From Bryobacteraceae bacterium (GTDB taxonomy: Bacteria > Acidobacteriota > Terriglobia > Bryobacterales > Bryobacteraceae), in assembly GCA_026129905.1 (NCBI GenBank), contig JAHCHE010000018.1, forward strand, positions 124,001-188,000: 64,000 nucleotides of DNA. The letters are read 5' to 3'. The notes below the pieces were generated by a model. The model worked only from the letters and a program-made list of their open reading frames with translations, searched no databases and had not been told where the DNA came from. How positions within the stretch are numbered: position 1 is the stretch's first letter; each line of letters opens with the position of its first letter. The position numbers and the translations under genes were made by a program. Below are positions 20,001 through 29,100 of this stretch, piece by piece.

Positions 20001-20443
20001 CCGGCCTGCACATGTACTCCAGCGGCACGCCGATCGCGGTGATCATGAATAACCCGCTGCCCATCGGCAACCCGTCGCTTCGCCCGAACGTCGTGTCAAG
20101 CGACCTGCGCTCCAACATCAGCGCCGGCGAGTTCGATCCCGGGCGGGGCGACCTCTGGTTGAATCCAGCGGCGTTCGCGACGCCGGCGTCGTTCACGTTC
20201 GGCAACGCCCCGCGATACACCAATGCGCGGATTCCCACCCGGCTGACGGAATCGCTCGGCCTGTTGAAGGATACGCAAATCGGCGAGCGGTACAACCTCC
20301 AGCTTCGCTTTGAAAGCTCGAATCCGTTCAACCGCGTGGTGTTCGGCGGTCCCGTGTCGAACTTCTCCTCGGGCTCCTTCGGCAGGATCGGCAGCGCCGC
20401 CGGTTCACGCCAACTCACGCTCGGCGCGAAGTTCAACTTCTGA
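17009..20443 (+). CDS. Oar-like TonB-dependent outer-membrane receptor T1
   Basis: Outer-membrane beta-barrel for import of a large ligand, energised by TonB. Seen: 1144 residues. The ATG at 17009 is preferred because of its perfect ribosome site; the frame opens further upstream at a TTG without one. Signal peptide about 1-31 (LLLLAAALLCAAPALSQ), then a carboxypeptidase-regulatory-like beta-sandwich at about 34-115 (GTITGLVTDSTQAAIPEVEI, GVYNLLRLPVGNYTLVAKKE). Then a plug with PLTLGGGIRNPSSFIFLQPG, and a long barrel ending in the aromatic LGAKFNF. It is a close paralogue of T2 through the whole length. No SusD-like gene accompanies it, as is usual in Acidobacteria. The next gene, P1, is its presumed enzymatic partner. 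Confidence 0.9.
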   Translation: MGALTAKRQLTSRCLLLLAAALLCAAPALSQGDRGTITGLVTDSTQAAIPEVEITITHVQTNVQTSTRSGSTGVYNLLRLPVGNYTLVAKKEGFRAYQQTEIPVRVGETLRLDITLEIGQLTEQVTVVGAAPLISSESAEVGLVLTSAQFTELPLTLGGGIRNPSSFIFLQPGVSPGNTWEKHVNGNPAFTDQVYYDGIALSRGDLANDAEVNPSVDAIAEFKLISNNYSAEYSHGLGGVTTFNYKSGTNELHGNGFVFNSVEAYNARNFFQPEKPKYRQNNWGFTVGGPIVLPKVYDGRNKSFFFFSLDTIYVRAPGSPGLSTVPTAGMLQGNFTDWVNAGRGMVYDPATGRRNESGAFVRDPFPGNIVPQARWSNISSKMVAMHPQPTYPGLINNYQAVTGAPESDQRTSGFKIDHLLSDAHRLSGMFNWTDRPAVKCPGGNNTAWSLAGDLECHNVQRVTTRILRLNYDWTVSPTVLNRFSAGLSRFRNPNFSVHFRQGWIEKIGLKGVADDLFPWVDFNHDYMRFGDTIASDNYFTNFTFVDTVSIIRGNHTLKIGGEVQRHRNNFRNFGTTGGNFQFNQLSTGLPGVTNSGNSWASFLLGDVYNASAFFPFLQSGNRNGYYSLWANDDWKVTPRLTLNLGFRWEVQPGFTDPNNRISFMDPTVPNPGAGGLPGAYIFAGDCQGCSGFTSTGNTHWRDFAPRLGFAYRLTDKTVVRGGYGIFFAQIITQGTGVNGLSEGYNVSASFATGDSGLTPAFNWDNGFPQNFPRPPLIDPTLKNTQSANFVDRDRSTLVPYTQQYNFLIEHQVGQSTSFSAGYVANLGRRIHSSINWNQTDPRYLNLGALLQRNILDPQVAAAGFGEPYPGFASQWGTRGTLVQALKRWPQFTSVGQPGSTFGNSSYHSLQISGERRMSRGLMFTLAYTFSKAMANTEGFSSGTGAQDWFNRALDKSITSIDQPHILTFSYIYELPFGRGKRFAQGGVASKIAGGWKITGLHMYSSGTPIAVIMNNPLPIGNPSLRPNVVSSDLRSNISAGEFDPGRGDLWLNPAAFATPASFTFGNAPRYTNARIPTRLTESLGLLKDTQIGERYNLQLRFESSNPFNRVVFGGPVSNFSSGSFGRIGSAAGSRQLTLGAKFNF

Positions 20444-20491
20444 GCACTACCGTGCGGCAGGCGGCCTCCGGCCGAACGGCTGCAACACTCG

Positions 20492-20515
20492 GGGGCAGGC
20501 ATCCGAGCCTGCCCC
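20492..20515. terminator. Hairpin between receptor T1 and enzyme P1
   Basis: GGGGCAGGC (20492-20500), loop ATCCGA, GCCTGCCCC (20507-20515). The stem is perfect but no T-run follows, so it would be a weak or factor-assisted terminator, or a transcript-end stabiliser. It holds the same place that a strong terminator holds between T2 and P2. Confidence 0.5.
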
Positions 20516-20619
20516 TGCATCACCTGCGCAGATCCTTCCTCCTGAATCCGCGACAGCCCCGAATGGAACCCGTGGCGTAAAGCCTATCCTCCCGCGTCCC
20601 CCCGTACGGCAGGCTCTGT

Positions 20620-20625
20620 TATGAT
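20620..20625 (+). promoter_or_regulatory. -10-like TATGAT just before P1 (leaderless promoter candidate)
   Basis: TATGAT ends 7 bases before the ATG at 20633, and no ribosome site precedes that ATG. In a leaderless arrangement transcription would start on or next to the A of the start codon. No good -35 is seen 17 bases upstream. Confidence 0.4.
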
Positions 20626-20632
20626 TTCGGAC

Positions 20633-23632
20633 ATGCGACTCCCCATAGGGTTCGTTGTGTTCGTAGTGACGCTATCGGCGTCCGGGCCGGACCGCGTTGT
20701 TCCGGCCGTTAACGAGGTTCGCTTTTGGGAGCATGACCGGGGCACGATCCTTCAGCAGGTAGGCCAGCAGCCTTACGAGATGACCTGGGTGGACCGGGAG
20801 GAGAACCCGGACACGCTTGTCGATTTCGAAGATCTCAAGGATTGGACGCTCGAGCTATACGGCGGGGCCGACGGCGAACTGTCCCGTACGCGCGAGCAGC
20901 AGATGTGGGGCCAGTACGTCGCGAAGATCCTGTACTCGTCCAATACCGATAAGAGCCGCGTCATCGCGCGCCCCCCGAAGCCCATCCCGATCCCCGGCCG
21001 TTTCGATTCCGTCGAGATGTGGGGCTACGCCGACCGCCGCCGCCAGCGCACAGGCCCCGGCACGCCGACCCATATTACCGTTCTCGTCCGCGATGCGGCC
21101 GGCGCGGAACACCGGTTCCCCATCAGCGACGTCATCTGGATGCACTGGTGGCTGGTGCATCACAAAGCCTCGCGCCAGACGCTCGAACAGATCGTCTGGC
21201 CCGCCAGTTTTTCCGGCATCGAGATCGCCATGGATACGCCGAATCCGCAGCAGCGTTACCTTTACTGCGATTCCCTGGCGTTTTATGTGGAAGAGCTGAA
21301 GCCGCTCGCGTTCAAGCCCCAGCCGAAAAGGAACCTGAAACCTTATCGCGGCCAGATCGCCGGTACGAATACCGGCGACGGCGTCCTTCCGTTTCCTACT
21401 CGCGAGGAGACGATCCTGCCGTCGAATTTCGAGCCTCGGTTTCAGGTCTCGGTTCGCCGCGCCGAGCCCGGCCGCTTTCAGTTCCTCTACGAAGGCAGCG
21501 ATGCGAAAGTCACGTACGAGTACCGTCCCCGAACGGGCGCGCTCGGCGAACTGACCGTAAGCGTGAATGGCGGCCCGCCCATTCGCCCCATGGATGGCGG
21601 AGGCGTCCGCTTCGAGGATGCGCCGCGGGGCGAACTGATCGGCGCCGATCTCGACGGCGACGTCGTCAAAGCCAGCTTCCGGTTTGGCTCGCACCTTGTC
21701 GATTACGAGTTGCGGCTCTGGCAGAAGTCACTGGCGCTCGATGTCTGGAGCGACGGCGGCGAGGCGACGGAATTGAACTTCGGACGGGTAGCGGGCGTGA
21801 CCAATCCCAAGCTCATCACCGTTCCGTATCTCACCTATGGCGGGTCGAACCCCCGCGTACTGATGTCGGGCAGTGCGGACAAGCCGGTTTTCACCTCGAT
21901 CTGGTTCGACTGGTACCGGTCGAACGCTTCCGAGCCGTTCGCCGCGGCGAAGCCTTCCGTGACGGCCGACAGCGCCGAAATCAACGGCGGGATGAAGTAC
22001 ATCCCGAAGACGAACGGGGAGCGGAACAACCTGTACGAGCGCATCTTCGTGACGAATTCGCAGGTGTACGAGGAGACGCTGCCCACCATTGCCAACCCGC
22101 CGTCGCTGCGGCAGCAGGAGGGCAAGCAGGTGATTTGGACGGTCACCTCGCCGCAGACCTTCCAGTCCGACCATGAGCGCTGCCGCCGTATCCGCGCCTA
22201 CGGGCTGGACAAAATCATGCAGCACAGCCACGAGGTCACCTGGCGGGACCATGCCGACAGCTTCACGATGCGGTTGCGTGCGTCGCCGCAGAAAGGCGGC
22301 GACCGGATGCTGCAGTGGTACATCCAGGCGCAGAACAACCTCGGCTGGCTGCAAGGCGTCTACAGCAACTACACCGACTTCGCGCCCGTGAACACGAACT
22401 GGAGTCCGGACCACGTGCAGCGCGAGCCGGACGGGCAGTGGCGCCGCGCGTGGTGGCGCAACTACGCATTGAAGCCCGCCAAGGCGGTGGAGTTCGACGA
22501 GTATTACGCGCAGCGGATCAAGGAGAAGTACGGCGTGAAGATGTCGTACACCGACGTCCATACCGCCGTTTCACCGTGGCGCTACTGCGACTACGACGCG
22601 CGGGTGCCGGGCGCCGGAACCCTGGCCGCGACGTTCTACGCTTATGGCCAGCTTTTGCTCAACGACCAGCGCGCCTACGGTCCTTCGCAATCGGAGGCAA
22701 CCTACCAGTGGCTGTACGCGGGCCTGGAGTCCGGCAGCTACGGCTGGGTCTACACGGATCACAATCTCCTCGTGGAACCGGTGGACGCCGCTTTCCAGTT
22801 GCACAAGATTCATCCGCTTGAAGCCGACTACGGCATGGGGTACACCTACTACTACCTGGACCGCACGGATCCCCAGTGGAAAGAGTCGCCCAAGAAACGC
22901 GAGTACGTGGATCTGTTCCTGGCCACCACCATCGCCTACGGCAACTTGGGATGGCTGGTAAACGACTGGGGCCTGGACGATCCATTCGGCATTGAGGCGA
23001 TGAACCGGTCGTACTACATGATGCAGCAGTTGCAGCAGCAGTACGCGTTCATACGCCCGAAGCGCATCGAGTACGCGGACGCCGGCGGCCGCATGCTCTC
23101 CGCCAGCAAGGCGCTCGCGACCGGGGCGATCGCCCAGTCGCGCATCCACGTCGAGTACGAGAACGGGACCCATGTATACGTGAACCGCTCGACGGAAGGC
23201 GTCTGGACGGTGAAAGACCATGAAGGCAAGTCCGTCGAATTGCCTGTCTCCGGATGGCTGGCGTATAACGCCGCCAATGGCTTCTACGAACTGTCGGCGA
23301 ACGCCGGCGGCGGGCGGATTGACTGGGTGAAAGCGCCGGACTACGAGTTCCTGGATGGCCGCGGACGGTGGACGGAGCAGGGAACGCTCGGGGCCACCGG
23401 AGGCATCGCCCGCCGGCAAAAGGCGGACGACATCGTTGAACTGATCGACATCTACGGGAACGACCGGATCGCGTTCCAAGCCTCCTGCGGCGGCGAGGTT
23501 CTCGCTTACGATTGGGAAGGCAAAAGCCTTGGCAAGGTGGACGTCCGATCGAACCGCGCGGGCTGGTACGAGTTCGCGCCCATCCCTCAAGCCAGGACGT
23601 ACATTTTCGCCGCGCGAGCGTCCGCGCCGTGA
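20633..23632 (+). CDS. P1: exported 1000-residue putative glycoside hydrolase, unnamed family
   Basis: I do not recognise a named family. Seen: 999 residues with a signal peptide (MRLPIGFVVFVVTLSASG). It shares with P2-P5 the block QQVGQQPYE, LVDFEDL, REQQMWGQYVAKILYSS, RPPKPIPIPGRFDS, PKRNLKPYRGQIAG, FPTREETILPSNFE, IWFDWYRSNASEPF, GLDKIMQHSHEVTWRD, KMSYTDVHTAVSPW, SEATYQWLYAGLESG and YYMMQQLQQQYAF. The likely layout is two beta-rich regions (about 25-270 and 270-480), a TIM-barrel-like core (about 510-830) and a C-terminal beta domain. The Asp of YTDVHT and the Glu of SEATYQW are candidate catalytic residues (inference). It is the most divergent of the five at its N-terminus (FWEHDRGTI insert), and sits directly after receptor T1. 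Confidence 0.75.
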   Translation: MRLPIGFVVFVVTLSASGPDRVVPAVNEVRFWEHDRGTILQQVGQQPYEMTWVDREENPDTLVDFEDLKDWTLELYGGADGELSRTREQQMWGQYVAKILYSSNTDKSRVIARPPKPIPIPGRFDSVEMWGYADRRRQRTGPGTPTHITVLVRDAAGAEHRFPISDVIWMHWWLVHHKASRQTLEQIVWPASFSGIEIAMDTPNPQQRYLYCDSLAFYVEELKPLAFKPQPKRNLKPYRGQIAGTNTGDGVLPFPTREETILPSNFEPRFQVSVRRAEPGRFQFLYEGSDAKVTYEYRPRTGALGELTVSVNGGPPIRPMDGGGVRFEDAPRGELIGADLDGDVVKASFRFGSHLVDYELRLWQKSLALDVWSDGGEATELNFGRVAGVTNPKLITVPYLTYGGSNPRVLMSGSADKPVFTSIWFDWYRSNASEPFAAAKPSVTADSAEINGGMKYIPKTNGERNNLYERIFVTNSQVYEETLPTIANPPSLRQQEGKQVIWTVTSPQTFQSDHERCRRIRAYGLDKIMQHSHEVTWRDHADSFTMRLRASPQKGGDRMLQWYIQAQNNLGWLQGVYSNYTDFAPVNTNWSPDHVQREPDGQWRRAWWRNYALKPAKAVEFDEYYAQRIKEKYGVKMSYTDVHTAVSPWRYCDYDARVPGAGTLAATFYAYGQLLLNDQRAYGPSQSEATYQWLYAGLESGSYGWVYTDHNLLVEPVDAAFQLHKIHPLEADYGMGYTYYYLDRTDPQWKESPKKREYVDLFLATTIAYGNLGWLVNDWGLDDPFGIEAMNRSYYMMQQLQQQYAFIRPKRIEYADAGGRMLSASKALATGAIAQSRIHVEYENGTHVYVNRSTEGVWTVKDHEGKSVELPVSGWLAYNAANGFYELSANAGGGRIDWVKAPDYEFLDGRGRWTEQGTLGATGGIARRQKADDIVELIDIYGNDRIAFQASCGGEVLAYDWEGKSLGKVDVRSNRAGWYEFAPIPQARTYIFAARASAP

Positions 23633-23727
23633 CGCTTCGCGGCGCCGCCGGCGATCAGGCCGGCCGCGGCAATCCGCCAGGTCCACGATCTGATATGGTG
23701 GCCTTGAGTTGCGAGGTGTTTCTTCCT

Positions 23728-25776
23728 ATGCAATCGAATACGTCTCTGTTTGGACGGCTGCCGAACGCGGTCGCGTGCGCCTGTCTGTTTGCCGCGGTGG
23801 TTCTCTGTGGCTGCAAGCGGTCCGCGACCAGCAGCGAGAGTACGGCTTCCGCAAGGCCGCTGCGTCCCCTCAACGTGCTACTGGTCACGATCGATACATT
23901 GCGCGCCGATCGCCTGCGTTGTTACGGCTATCCAGAAATCGAGACGCCGAACATCGACCGCATCGCGCAAAACGGCGCCCTGTTCGAGAACGCCGTCGCC
24001 CAAACGCCATTGACTCCTCCTTCGCACGCCAGCATGTTCACCGGCTTGTATCCGACAGCTCACCACGTGCGCGGTAATGGGGGATTCATTTTGAAGCCTT
24101 CCACGACCACGCTGGCCACGATTCTCCAACAACAGGGGTGGGATACCGCGGCATTTGTCAGCGCCGCGGTTCTAACGAGAGTAGCCGGCTTGAACCAGGG
24201 CTTTACGGTATACGACGATCGGATGCCCAAGTCCGGCCCAGGGCTCGATGTCATTGCGGATGCGGAACGGCCCGCGGGTCAGACCGTCGATCATGCGCTC
24301 CGCTGGCTGGAGACGCAATCGGGCAGACCGTTCTTTCTGTGGGTGCACGTCTTCGATCCGCATCTGCCGTACAAGCCGCCGGCGCCATTCTCCCATCGGT
24401 ACAAAGATCGCCCTTATGACGGCGAGATCGCATACGCCGACCACGAACTCGGACGGCTGTTCGATGCGGTCTCCAAAAAATCCCCAGCCGACCGGACATT
24501 GATCGCCGTGCTGTCAGACCATGGAGAGAGCCTTGGCGACCACGGCGAATATACGCACGGCGTGTTCGTCTATGATTCGACTCTGCGCATCCCGTTTATC
24601 ATGTCCGGCCCGGGGATTCCAGCCGGTCTGCGCGTGAAGCGGCAGGCGCGAACCGTGGACCTGCTGCCGACAGTAATGGAATTGATGGGCGGACGTCCGC
24701 CTGCTTCGATCCACGGCGTCAGCCTGACGCCTTTCTTCGCGGGAAAGGACGCCGGCACGGATATCTCGTACGCAGAGACGCTGTATCCGAAAATCAACAT
24801 GGGCTGGGCGGAACTACGCGCCATCCGCACCAACCGGTGGAAGTATATCCTCGCGCCCAAGCAGGAACTGTACGATCTTTTGGAGGATCCCGGCGAAACC
24901 AACAACCTGATTCAGAGTCACGCGGCGGAAGCGCAGAAACTCAAAGCGGAATTGCGGGCAATCGCCGGCGAGGGCAGGGAAAAGATCGAGACGTCAACGG
25001 TCGATCAACGCACTTTGGAGCAGTTGCGATCTCTAGGTTACCTTTCCGGAGTTTCCCAACCGACGTTTGAACTGAAGGGCGAGGGGGTCGACCCGAAAGA
25101 TCGGGTCGGCATCCTAAAGATCATAGAAGAAGCCGATGGACCGCGATCGCAACTCCCGATCGCCCGAAGGATTGAACTACTAAGGGAAGCGCTGAAACAG
25201 GACCCGACGAATCCGACGCTGTACTATTCGCTGGGGCGCAATTGCGAGAAAGCCGGCCGTCCCGCCGAGGCGATCGGCGTATACCAAACGGCGATCCGCA
25301 ACGGTTTTGAGAGCGGCTGGCTGCGCTCCCGCATCGGAGATTTCCTCGTCCGCTCCGGAAGAAAAACCGAGGCCATTTCCGAGTATGAGAGAGCCATCCG
25401 GCTGGACCCCTCGGATACCGGAACGCAAACGAACCTGGCGACTGCGTATGTGGAGAGCGGCAGGCTGGAAGATGCGGAACGCGTCTTCCAGGGCATCATT
25501 AAGATCGACGAAACGAACGCGGCGGCGTACAACGGCTTGGGCGTGATCGCCATTCAGCGACGGGACGGGGCGGCCGCGCTACGCTACTTCGAAAGAACCG
25601 TGCAACTGAATCCCGACCTGCTGGAAGCGCAACTCAACCTCGGGATTCTGTACAAGATGGCGGGCGACCGGGCGCGCGCACGCGCCAGCTTCGAGTCATT
25701 CCTGGCGAAGGCGTCGCCGGCGCAGTACGGTGAGACGATCCCCCAGGTTCGTGAGGAACTGAAAACCCTGCAATAG
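23728..25776 (+). CDS. S1: lipoprotein of the sulfatase/AP superfamily with C-terminal TPRs
   Basis: Seen: 682 residues from the ATG at 23728; the open frame extends upstream inside P1 but the lipoprotein signal starts here, with lipobox VVLCGC (acylated Cys at 29). The sulfatase-type domain at about 50-470 has NVLLVTIDTLRADRLRCYGY, LTPPSHASMFTG, LWVHVFDPHLPY, VLSDHGESLGDHGEYTHG. The catalytic position that is Cys or Ser in true sulfatases is Thr96 here, and the following Arg is His98-99 region, so formylglycine cannot form. The C-terminal part (from about 490) has several TPRs (AEAIGVYQTAIRNG, TEAISEYERAIRLDPSD). Known: Thr nucleophiles occur in phosphotransferase relatives such as LtaS. Inferred: periplasm-facing hydrolase or transferase, substrate unknown. 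Paralogue of S2. Confidence 0.8.
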   Translation: MQSNTSLFGRLPNAVACACLFAAVVLCGCKRSATSSESTASARPLRPLNVLLVTIDTLRADRLRCYGYPEIETPNIDRIAQNGALFENAVAQTPLTPPSHASMFTGLYPTAHHVRGNGGFILKPSTTTLATILQQQGWDTAAFVSAAVLTRVAGLNQGFTVYDDRMPKSGPGLDVIADAERPAGQTVDHALRWLETQSGRPFFLWVHVFDPHLPYKPPAPFSHRYKDRPYDGEIAYADHELGRLFDAVSKKSPADRTLIAVLSDHGESLGDHGEYTHGVFVYDSTLRIPFIMSGPGIPAGLRVKRQARTVDLLPTVMELMGGRPPASIHGVSLTPFFAGKDAGTDISYAETLYPKINMGWAELRAIRTNRWKYILAPKQELYDLLEDPGETNNLIQSHAAEAQKLKAELRAIAGEGREKIETSTVDQRTLEQLRSLGYLSGVSQPTFELKGEGVDPKDRVGILKIIEEADGPRSQLPIARRIELLREALKQDPTNPTLYYSLGRNCEKAGRPAEAIGVYQTAIRNGFESGWLRSRIGDFLVRSGRKTEAISEYERAIRLDPSDTGTQTNLATAYVESGRLEDAERVFQGIIKIDETNAAAYNGLGVIAIQRRDGAAALRYFERTVQLNPDLLEAQLNLGILYKMAGDRARARASFESFLAKASPAQYGETIPQVREELKTLQ

Positions 25777-26010
25777 TAAGGCCCGCTGCAGGGCATGCCC
25801 GGCCCTTTACCCCGGGCAGGACCGTCCGAAGCGCCGCTTCCTGTTCGTGAAGGGCTGAAAGCGCTTCACTATCAATGCCCCTGCTGCCACGCGCCCGTAG
25901 CCTCTGAAATGGCCATGGAAGCGATTTCATGGGGGCGCAGCCCCAGGCAGACTCCAGCGCAAGAGTTGCTTCCTTTACTGAAAAAAACAGATTTTGAGGG
26001 CTTATAGTCC
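25777..26010. other. Intergenic stretch before the T2 promoter
   Basis: Part of a 370-base gap between S1 and T2. It holds a short hairpin, TGCCCGG (25796-25802) paired with CCGGGCA (25812-25818), which could end S1 transcription although no T-run follows. The rest, up to the T2 promoter at 26011, shows nothing I can interpret. A 70-codon frame at 25795-26007 with a CPCC motif has no ribosome site and no recognisable family. Confidence 0.5.
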
Positions 26011-26039
26011 TTGACTCCGAAGAGGTTCTGGACTAGAAT
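26011..26039 (+). promoter_or_regulatory. Sigma-70 promoter of receptor T2
   Basis: TTGACT at 26011-26016, exactly 17 bases, then TAGAAT at 26034-26039. The predicted start near 26046 leaves a leader of about 100 bases that contains two hairpins. Confidence 0.8.
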
Positions 26040-26062
26040 CCGTAACGGAAAGCTTTGTGTGG

Positions 26063-26112
26063 TTCGCGCCGGGGCATCCGGCGCGAAAGGGGTGAAGTCC
26101 TTAGATTCACCC
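26063..26112 (+). promoter_or_regulatory. Two hairpins in the T2 5' leader
   Basis: First: TTCGCGCCGG (26063-26072) pairs perfectly with CCGGCGCGAA (26078-26087) around GGCAT. Second: GGGTGAA (26090-26096) pairs with TTCACCC (26106-26112) around a 9-base loop. The ribosome site GAAAGAGG starts about 22 bases later. They may stabilise the message or control its translation. Confidence 0.6.
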
Positions 26113-26146
26113 AGGGTTTGAACTTCTAAAACTTGAAAGAGGCCAA

Positions 26147-29100
26147 ATGATACGTTTTGCTTGGGAGAAATTATATCTCCGGGCCTTGCTCGTCCTGTCG
26201 ATGCTGCTTCTGCTGCCCATCCTGGCGTTCGCCCAGGGCACCATCACGGGATTGGTAACGGACAGCACGCAGGCCGTGATCCCGGACGTTGAAATCACCA
26301 TCACGCACGCAGGGACGAACATTTCCACCACAGCGCGCACTGGGCCCACCGGCGTGTTCACGCTGCTCCGTGTGCCAATCGGCGCCTATTCGCTCGTCGC
26401 CAAGAAAGAAGGGTTCCGGGCCTATCAGCAGCCCCAGATTCGAGTGCTGGAGGGCGACACGCTTCGCCTTGACATCGTCATGGAACTCGGCCAGATGACG
26501 GAAACGGTGACCGTCACCGGCGCGGCGCCTCTGGTGCAATCGGAGAACGCCCAAGTCGGCATGACCATCACCTCGTCGCAGTTCACGGAACTGCCCCTGA
26601 CGCTCGGCGGCGGGATCCGGAACCCATCCTCGTTCATCTTCCTCCAGCCCGGCGTGTCGCCTAGCGGCACCTGGACAAAGCAGATCAACGGGGTCTCATC
26701 CTTCAGCGACCAGGTTTACTACGATGGTATCGCGCTCAGCCGCGGCGACCTGGCCAACGATGGCGAGGTGAACCCCTCGGTGGACGCCATCGCCGAGTTC
26801 AAGCTGATCGCCAACAATTACACGGCCGAATACACCCACGCGCTGGGCGGCGTCACCACCTTCAACATGAAGAGCGGCACCAACCAGCTTCACGGCAACA
26901 GCTTCTTCTTCAACAGTGTTGAGGCCTACAACGCGAGGAACTTCTTCCAGAAGGTAAAGCCGAAGTACCGGCAGAACAACTGGGGCTTCACGGTGGGCGG
27001 TCCGATCCTGATTCCGAAGCTCTACGACGGCCGCGACAAGACGTTCTTCTTCTTCTCCCTGGACCAGTTTTACCTGCGCGCTCCCGGTTCGCCGGGCCTC
27101 GCAACCGTGCCGACTTCGAAGATGCTCGATGGCGATTTCAGCGAGTGGGTGGACGCCGGCCGGGGCGTCGTGTATAACCCGCGATCCCAGCGCACGGAGA
27201 ATGGCGCGGTGGTCCGCGACCCATTCGCGAACGGCATCATCCCGAAGTCGATGTGGAGCCGCATCTCCAGCCAGATGGTAGGGATGCATCCGCAGCCCAC
27301 GTCCCCGGGATTGATCAGTAACTATCAGCTCGACACAGGCGCTCCGAGCACCGACCAGCGGTCGAGCGGCTTCAAGATCGACCACATGTTCACCGAAGCG
27401 CACCGCTTGAGCGGCATGTTCAATTACACGGACCGTCCGGCGGTGAAGTGCCCGGCCAGCAACAACGCGGGCGCGGGCAGCCTGGCTGGGGATCTGGAGT
27501 GCCACAACGTCCAGAGGGTCACCACCCGTATCGTCCGGCTGAACTACGACTGGATGGTCAGCCCGACGGTACTGAACCGCTTCTCGGCCGGCCTGTCCCG
27601 CTTCCGAAATCCCAACTTCTCGGTCCACTACGGGAAGGGTTGGCCGGAGAAACTGGGACTGACGGGCGTCGGCGGCGACCTGTTCCCGTGGGTGGACTTC
27701 AACCACGACTACGTCCGCTTCGGTGACACGATCGCTTCGGACAACTACTTCACCAACTTCACCTTTCTCGACACGGTCAGTGTCCTGCGCGGCAACCACA
27801 CGCTGAAATTCGGCGTGGAGGTCCAGCGGCACCGGAACAACTTCCGCGATTTTGGCTCGAGCGGCGGCAATTGGCAGTTCAACCAGCTCTCCACCGGTCT
27901 TCCCGGCGTCTCCAAGAGCGGCAACTCCTGGGCCAGCTTCCTGCTGGGAGACGTTTATTCCGCTTCGTGTTTCTTCCCGTTCCTTCAGTACGGCAACCGC
28001 AACGGCTATTACAGTCCTTGGATCAACGACGACTGGAAGGTTACTCCGAAGCTGACCTTGAATCTCGGACTTCGCTGGGAGGTACAGCCCGGCTTCACCG
28101 ATCCGAACAACCGCTTTTCCTACATGGATCCGACGGCGCCGAACACGCCGCTCGGCGGCATCCCCGGCGCGTACATCTATGCGAGCGACGGGGCTTTTTC
28201 AAGCACCGGCAATACGCACTGGAGGGATCTCGCTCCTCGGTTCGGCTTCGCCTACCGCCTTACGGACAAGACGGTGGTCCGCGGCGGCTTCGGCCTCTTC
28301 TACGCCCAGGTCATCACCCAGGGTACCGGCGTGAATGGCTTGCGCGAAGGTTACAACGTCAGCGCCAGTTTCGCCTCGGCCGACCTTGGCGTCAGCCCGG
28401 CGATGAACTGGGACAACGGCTTCCGGCAGGATTTCGCCCACCCGCCGCAGCTCATTCCGGACCTGAAGAACGCCCAGAGCGCGACGCTGGTGGATCGGGA
28501 CCGCAGCACGATCGTCTCGTACACGCACCAGATGAACTTCATCATTGAACGGCAGGTAGGCCAAAGCATGTCGTTCACCGCTGGCTACGTAGGTAACGGG
28601 GGCCGGCGGCTGTCACGCGGCATCAACTGGAATCAGAATGAAACGTCGCAACTCGCCCTAGGCGGCCTGCTTTCAAAGAACATTCTCGACCCGGCAGTGG
28701 TCGCGGCAGGATACAAGGAGCCGTTTGCGGGATTTGCGACGCTGTTCGGCGCCCGCGGCACGCTCGCGCAGGCCCTGAAACGCTGGCCGCAGTTCACGAG
28801 CGTCGGCCAGGCAGGCGCCTTTTTCGGTTCTTCGAATTACCATTCGCTTCAGGTCAGCGGCCTGCGCCGGATGAGCAAGGGCCTGATGTTTACCTTGGCC
28901 TACACCTTCTCGAAATCAATCAACGACACCAATGTGTACGGCTACGGCGCGGGATCGATGGACCACTTCAACCGGAAGTTGGACAAATCCCTTGCTTCCC
29001 TCGATCAGCCGCACACGCTGAGCCTCAGCTACATTTATGAGCTGCCATTCGGACCGGGACAGAGGTACCTGACGAAGGGCATCGGTTCGAAAGCCTTGGG

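Noticed and set aside
20621-20632. Start of P1 at the first ATG (20621)
   Set aside because: It would place MISD before the signal peptide, and the TATGAT hexamer overlaps it; the ATG at 20633 begins a clean signal peptide.
23728-25776. True sulfatase annotation for S1 and S2
   Set aside because: The nucleophile position is Thr and the adjacent Arg is missing, so the formylglycine mechanism is not possible.
25795-26007. Small plus-strand frame of 70 codons with a CPCC motif between S1 and T2
   Set aside because: No ribosome site, no family resemblance, and its start overlaps a hairpin.
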